Both the position numbers and the translations under genes were made by a program. The notes under the pieces are model-generated. The model searched no databases. It was given only the letters and a program-made list of their open reading frames with translations, and had not been told where the DNA came from. A stretch of DNA of 64,000 nt from positions 38,930 through 102,929 of the forward strand of contig SCUK01000051.1 in assembly GCA_004297445.1 (NCBI GenBank), given 5' to 3'. Below, piece after piece: positions 60,481-64,000 of this stretch. Position 1 is the stretch's first letter, and every line of letters starts with the position of its first letter. Source of the stretch: Anaerolineae bacterium. GTDB taxonomy: Bacteria; Chloroflexota; Anaerolineae; Anaerolineales; UBA11579.

Positions 60481-60975
60481 CTAAGATTCTGGGTTTAGAG
60501 GTTCCATCACGAGGACAGGAATAACGCGCGGCGCGGTGCGCCGGGCGTAGTAGTCGTAGCCGCGGTAGAGGGCGACGGCCCGCGCCCAATAGCGAGCGCG
60601 TTCCTCGCCGAGGGCCTCGCGCATGCGGTACTGACCGGTGTGGCCGCCCCACGCCAGTTCCGCTTTGGGGTGCGCTACCAGGTTGTGATACCAGGCCGGG
60701 TGGCGCGGCCCGCCGAAGTTGGAGGCGTAGAGCACGACGCGTTCGCCATCCAACAAGCCCACTAGCGGCACGACCTCCCTGCGGCCAGACTTGGCGCCGG
60801 TGCAGGTGAGGGTGACGATGGGCAGGCCGGTGAGCCAGGCGGCAACCGACCAGCGGTTGTTGCTGCGGCGGAGGAAAAAGCGATCCACGGGCGGCAGGAG
60901 GCGCGCCAGCAACCAGGAGATAGGCCGGAGGGCGACGAGCCATTTGATGGGGCGCATGTAGGGGCGGGGCTGCAC
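60481..60975 (-). CDS. Deazaflavin (F420)-dependent nitroreductase-family protein
   Basis: 164 residues from GTG 60975, picked because a TATAAT box sits seven bases before it; ATG 60957 is an alternative. WLTGLPIVTLTCTGAKSGRR then EVVPLVGLLDGERVVLYASN and FGGPRHPAWYHNLVAHPKAE are hallmarks of Ddn/FGD-like F420 split-barrel proteins. It would use reduced F420 on a quinone, fatty acid or nitro compound. It implies that the cell makes F420. Short basic N-terminus (PIKWLVALRPISWLLARLLP) may bind the membrane. Confidence 0.8.
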   Translation of the reverse strand: MQPRPYMRPIKWLVALRPISWLLARLLPPVDRFFLRRSNNRWSVAAWLTGLPIVTLTCTGAKSGRREVVPLVGLLDGERVVLYASNFGGPRHPAWYHNLVAHPKAELAWGGHTGQYRMREALGEERARYWARAVALYRGYDYYARRTAPRVIPVLVMEPLNPES

Positions 60976-60982
60976 GCGGTGG

Positions 60983-60988
60983 ATTATA
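60983..60988 (-). promoter_or_regulatory. Leaderless-type -10 box for the F420-type reductase gene
   Basis: TATAAT on the minus strand, seven bases before GTG 60975; no ribosome-binding sequence in between. Confidence 0.5.
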
Positions 60989-61003
60989 CCTGCGCCAACA
61001 AAA

Positions 61004-61026
61004 CGGCCCTCCGCAGGGGAGGGCCG
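61004..61026 (-). terminator. Terminator of the proline/threonine-rich protein gene
   Basis: CGGCCCTCC (61004-61012) and GGAGGGCCG (61018-61026) with a five-base loop; on the minus strand TTTTGTTGG follows. Confidence 0.7.
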
Positions 61027-61045
61027 GGATGGAGAGAAAACCCAA

Positions 61046-61795
61046 CTAGCGCGTTTGCGTCCAGTTGAGGAGTATCAGGTTCTGGGAACAACTGCTTTTC
61101 GTGTCAATGATGATGAGATCAGACACCGCTTCGCCGGTCAGGTCATCGATGATCTGCATAAAGACCTGGCCGGTAGTGTTCTGGGGCGCGGCGATCTCGA
61201 TCTCATAGCCCGACACTCCATAGGCGGGGTTGGAACCGCTGTAGGCGTCCACGGTGCCGAAGGAGCCGGTCATGCGCACCAGCCAGAAAATCGCCGGGGA
61301 GCCATTGGTGTCCGAGACGCTGCCGCCCACATACATGGCGCTACAGCCATCCGGGTGCGGGCCGTAGACCGGGTCACCCTCATTGGGCTCAAAGAACACG
61401 CCCTGCCCGGACGGGGTGTTGCTGGGGGTAACCGCCGGAAAGGAGAACTGGGTGGGCGTGGGGTCCAGCGGGTTGGAGGTGGCGGTGGGTCCCTGCGGCG
61501 CGGTGGTGGCGGTGGGCGGCTGTGCCGCGGTGGTGGCAGTGGCCGGGCCGGTTGTGGGGAACGGAATCAGCGTGGGCACGGCCTGTGAGGCGCGGGCGCG
61601 GGGCGGGAATGGATTGAAAGACGCCTGCGGGTTCATGAAAATCATGGCCGCAAATACCACCAGGCACACCGCGCTGCCGAGGAAGTACAGGGAGGCCAGA
61701 TTCCAGATCAGGTCGCCCATGCCGCCGCCCCCGCCGGACTTTCGGCGGGCACGCGTCTTGGGTTGGGGGTCGTTTTTGAAGTCGAATTCGTCCAT
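61046..61795 (-). CDS. Hypothetical single-pass membrane protein with Pro/Thr-rich linker
   Basis: 249 residues. A charged cytoplasmic N-terminus (NDPQPKTRARRKSGGGGG), one membrane helix (LASLYFLGSAVCLVVFAAMI, about 33-52) and a long low-complexity stretch rich in Thr, Pro and Ala (ATATTAAQPPTATTAPQGPT), probably O-glycosylated or extended. The last ~120 residues form a beta-rich exported domain with two Cys near its ends (DGCSAMYVGG and KSSCSQN). Function unknown; such stalked domains usually bind surface ligands. Ends with a terminator. Confidence 0.68.
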   Translation of the reverse strand: MDEFDFKNDPQPKTRARRKSGGGGGMGDLIWNLASLYFLGSAVCLVVFAAMIFMNPQASFNPFPPRARASQAVPTLIPFPTTGPATATTAAQPPTATTAPQGPTATSNPLDPTPTQFSFPAVTPSNTPSGQGVFFEPNEGDPVYGPHPDGCSAMYVGGSVSDTNGSPAIFWLVRMTGSFGTVDAYSGSNPAYGVSGYEIEIAAPQNTTGQVFMQIIDDLTGEAVSDLIIIDTKSSCSQNLILLNWTQTR

Positions 61796-61851
61796 AGGTC
61801 AGGGCTCCCCATGCCTTGGGGGGCTGGGTTCATTTTAGCGGCAAACCCGCC

Positions 61852-62760
61852 TCAAGGCACGTAAATCTCGATTTGACTTTGCGCCCGGGCCTGGGCCAGC
61901 CAGGCGGCCAGGGCGATTTCCTGCAGAGTAAGACGGGCATCCGGGCTGAGCGGGCGGTCCGGTTCGCGGTTCAGCACGTAAATGACGTGATAACCAGCCT
62001 CGGTTTCCAGCACGGCGGTGTACTGCCCGGGCTGCAGGCTGAACACCGCCTCTTCCAGCGCGGGGAAGATGAGGTAGCCGCGCGGGAACCAGCCGAGATA
62101 ACCCAGATTCTGCGGGTCGTTGTTCTCTCTTACCTGTGCAAAGGGCGTGCCGTTTTCCAGCTGGTTGTACAGCCGGGAAACGGTGAAAGAATCGAATGAA
62201 AACAACTGGTGGGCTTCAATTTGTTCGGCGGTTTCCGGCACGCCGGCGGCAATCTGGTCGCGCATCCACGCCGATTCAATCTGAATCGCCAGGTCGGCGC
62301 GTAGACTGGCGGCGGTGTAACCGTTGGCGGCGGCCCATGCATCCAGCGCAGCCTGCCCCCCGGCATTATCCGCCAGGGCCGCCAGCCGCTGGTCAACCAG
62401 TGCGGCATCGGCGCTGAAACCCGCGGCGCGCGCCGCCTGTGCCAGCAGCAGGTGGTCGGTCAGGTCGGCCAGCACACGGCCGCTGGCGGTCTCATCCGGC
62501 CCCAACAGGTCCGGGAATTCCACCAGCGCGGCCTGAAACTGCGCCAGATGCGCCGCATACACGTCCAGCCGCAGGCCTTCGCCGTTGACGCGGGCGGCCA
62601 GTTCCGGCTCGGCGGTAGGCGCGGGCGTATCCGTGCCGGGCGCGGCGGGTGTCGCTGCGGCAAGCGCGGGGCTAGTGGCAGTGGGCGCGGCGGCCGGGCC
62701 GGCGCAGGCAACCAGCGCGAGAGACAGGAATACCGGGAACAGTTTCTTCCTACCGTTCAT
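61852..62760 (-). CDS. Parvulin/SurA-like peptidyl-prolyl isomerase lipoprotein
   Basis: 302 residues from ATG 62760; a longer frame upstream overlaps the EamA gene and has no signal peptide. Signal FPVFLSLALVACAGPAAAPT with lipidated Cys, low-complexity linker, then a SurA-like N-terminal helical domain (ARVNGEGLRLDVYAAHLAQF to about residue 185) and a parvulin-like domain (YNQLENGTPFAQVRENNDPQ, LGYLGWFPRGYLIFPALEEA, VLETEAGYHVIYVLNREPDR). It helps fold or export surface proteins. A TATAAT box sits nine bases before the ATG. Confidence 0.78.
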   Translation of the reverse strand: MNGRKKLFPVFLSLALVACAGPAAAPTATSPALAAATPAAPGTDTPAPTAEPELAARVNGEGLRLDVYAAHLAQFQAALVEFPDLLGPDETASGRVLADLTDHLLLAQAARAAGFSADAALVDQRLAALADNAGGQAALDAWAAANGYTAASLRADLAIQIESAWMRDQIAAGVPETAEQIEAHQLFSFDSFTVSRLYNQLENGTPFAQVRENNDPQNLGYLGWFPRGYLIFPALEEAVFSLQPGQYTAVLETEAGYHVIYVLNREPDRPLSPDARLTLQEIALAAWLAQARAQSQIEIYVP

Positions 62761-62769
62761 AACCTGTAC

Positions 62770-62775
62770 ATTATA
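62770..62775 (-). promoter_or_regulatory. Leaderless-type -10 box before the parvulin-like gene
   Basis: TATAAT on the minus strand, nine bases before ATG 62760, overlapping the end of the EamA gene by five bases. Confidence 0.45.
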
Positions 62776-63676
62776 AGGCAGGGGGGTCTTGCAGCGTCCG
62801 GCGCGGCGGCAGATTGACCAGCAGCACGCCCACCAGCACCACGCCCATGCCCAACCATTCCCCGGCACCGGGGCGTTCGCCGAGAAACAGCCAGGCGAGG
62901 ACAGCAATCTGCACCAGCATGGTGTTGTTGATGATGCTGGATTGAGCGGCGGTCAAAGTGCGCAATGTGTGATTCCACAACGTGAACGCCAGCGCGGTAT
63001 TCGCCAGCGCCAGCCAGATGATGTTCAGCCACTGCCCTACCCCCAGGGCGGGCCACGGTTCGGCGATCAGGCCCCAGGCCAGCAGGGCGGTAGAGCCGAT
63101 GCCCATGCTGACCACGGTAATCGTCATGGCGTCCAGCCCGGGGCGGCGGTTGACAGCGCGCCCCAGCACGGCGGAGAGCGACGCGCCCAGCACGGTGAGG
63201 AACGCCACGAACAACCCGCGGGCGGGGCCGGCCGGCACGATGGCCGGGTAAAAGTAGATGCCTACGCCCACAAGGAATATGCCAATGCCCAGCCACTGGG
63301 CGGGGCGCGGGATTTCGCCAATCAGCGGGATGGCGAGCAGGGCGACCAGCGGCGCGGTGAAATTGAGCAACAGGCTGAAGGTGATGGCGGGCAACAGGGC
63401 GAGGCCGAGGAATTGCAGGCCCTGGGTGATGGCGTAGAACAGCAGGCCATAGACGGCGAGGAGGACCCAGTCCCGCACGGTGAGGTGCGGGCGGCCCTTG
63501 CCCCGCCAGATGACCGCGGCATACAGGGCGAGGGCGATGAAAGCCAGGAAGTAGCGCAGGCCGGCGAAGGTGAGCGGCGGGATTCCGGCGAGGCCGAACT
63601 TAATCAGCACCCACGAGGTGGACCACAGCAGCGTGACGAGCAGGGCCTGCAGGATAGCGGCGAGTTGGGCGTTCAT
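62771..63676 (-). CDS. EamA-family metabolite transporter
   Basis: 301 residues with ten membrane helices arranged as two similar halves (LVTLLWSTSWVLIKFGLAGI first; ILGASLSAVLGRAVNRRPGL starts the second). The DMT/EamA family exports or imports amino acids and other metabolites. It is on the minus strand just ahead of the parvulin-like gene; a TATACT box lies 11 bases before its ATG. Substrate unknown. Confidence 0.85.
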   Translation of the reverse strand: MNAQLAAILQALLVTLLWSTSWVLIKFGLAGIPPLTFAGLRYFLAFIALALYAAVIWRGKGRPHLTVRDWVLLAVYGLLFYAITQGLQFLGLALLPAITFSLLLNFTAPLVALLAIPLIGEIPRPAQWLGIGIFLVGVGIYFYPAIVPAGPARGLFVAFLTVLGASLSAVLGRAVNRRPGLDAMTITVVSMGIGSTALLAWGLIAEPWPALGVGQWLNIIWLALANTALAFTLWNHTLRTLTAAQSSIINNTMLVQIAVLAWLFLGERPGAGEWLGMGVVLVGVLLVNLPPRRTLQDPPAL

Positions 63677-63687
63677 GGGAAGCGGGA

Positions 63688-63693
63688 AGTATA
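63688..63693 (-). promoter_or_regulatory. -10 box of the EamA gene
   Basis: TATACT on the minus strand, 11 bases before ATG 63676; a very short leader. Confidence 0.4.
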
Positions 63694-64000
63694 CACGAAG
63701 GGAATCAGGGATTCGAGATTAGGAATCAGGCTCGCTGCATTTTCAAGAGCTCTGTGGCAAGGATGCCTGCGTGCGAAGCGTTATCACATTGAGCGAAGGA
63801 AGTCGGGATTGTTTACCAGCGCGTCGGTCTGAAAAGAATGGCGTAGAACGGGATTTCCTTCACTTCGTTCAGGACAGGCTCTCGCTGCGCTCCATTAGAC
63901 TTATGAGAGTAACTCCCTGCCAGCCAGAGCTGAAGAAGTCTACCGCACGCTCAAGGCTCAAAGCCTAGATTCCGAATGAGACCCAGCCCTGGCGTGGATA
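63694..64000. other. Gene-free end of the window
   Basis: About 300 bases with no convincing gene on either strand. It holds the repeat at 63811-63876, an AATCAGG/GATTAGG-rich stretch near 63705-63730, and degenerate family A-like half-copies. A short frame at 63771-63968 is composed largely of repeat sequence. Confidence 0.6.
63811..63876. repeat. Dispersed repeat shared with 21142-21208
   Basis: GTTTACCAG...CTGAAAA...GTAGAACGGGATT.CCT with the same order and spacing as at 21142; the right end is a more degraded half of family A. Confidence 0.5.

Noticed and set aside
63771..63968. 65-residue frame at the window end
   Set aside because: Composed mostly of dispersed repeat sequence.

Overview
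The window is a high-GC, gene-dense bacterial chromosome segment with no phage, transposase, CRISPR, rRNA or tRNA that I can see. Gene content and style (F420-type deazaflavin reductase fold, DUF2089/SHOCT-type genes, lipoproteins, no lipid-A genes, many short imperfect intergenic repeats) suggest a member of the Chloroflexota, probably Anaerolineae; this is an inference and no marker gene in the window proves it.

Bases 1-33,626 form one long surface-glycan island, almost all on the + strand and packed with ATGA-type overlaps. It opens with the end of a Wzt-like polysaccharide ABC-exporter ATPase. Next come GT-B capsule-type and GT-A/GT2/GT4 glycosyltransferases, two methyltransferases, and a divergent GT-C membrane glycosyltransferase. 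There are two separate ulosonic-acid-type sets: PseB / RmlD-like reductase / NeuB-family synthase / SpsF-type cytidylyltransferase, and Gfo-Idh oxidoreductase / PtmA-like SDR / NeuA-type cytidylyltransferase / NeuB-SAF-TIM-barrel fusion. A sulfation set follows: a bifunctional ATP sulfurylase-APS kinase that makes PAPS, plus four sulfotransferases. The most unusual block is 24.8-29.4 kb: a stand-alone acyl carrier protein, a seryl-tRNA-synthetase-like amino acid:[carrier protein] ligase with intact zinc ligands, two GNAT acyltransferases, an AAC(3)-fold N-acyltransferase and a DUF4910 aminopeptidase-like protein. Together these could activate an amino acid on a carrier protein and attach it to an amino sugar of the glycan. 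The likely end product is a sulfated, possibly aminoacylated, ulosonate-containing surface polysaccharide or glycoprotein glycan.

Bases 33.7-40.9 kb hold a three-cupredoxin NirK-type copper nitrite reductase lipoprotein facing a divergent Crp/Fnr regulator across a perfect TTGCG-N4-CGCAA palindrome. They also hold a membrane protein, a GNAT, FmdB, guanylate kinase, rhomboid protease, and M48 protease genes. Bases 40.9-47.2 kb are mixed metabolic and quality-control genes (enoyl-CoA hydratase, DinB, FAD oxidoreductase, EthD-like, YbaK, LytM-like, SDR, SlyD).

Bases 47.4-52.3 kb contain a three-gene minus-strand operon (DUF2089 protein, 70-residue protein, and a 559-residue protein made of 29-residue repeats), then two cytoplasmic HtrA-like proteases and a LuxR-type regulator with a degenerate receiver. 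Bases 52.5-63.7 kb hold an ABC exporter, a lipoprotein, MarR, NUDIX, pirin, a membrane-fused sulfite-oxidase-like molybdoenzyme, a degenerate receiver, two flavin/deazaflavin reductases, a parvulin-like lipoprotein and an EamA transporter. The last ~300 bases carry no gene.

Two genome-scale patterns stand out. First, many first genes have a TATAAT-like box 6-11 bases before the start codon and no Shine-Dalgarno sequence, suggesting leaderless transcripts. Second, at least three families of short dispersed intergenic repeats occur: 130-200 bp elements with inverted GTCATTC termini, GTAGGGGC-type hairpins, and CTCACGCAAAG-type repeats.
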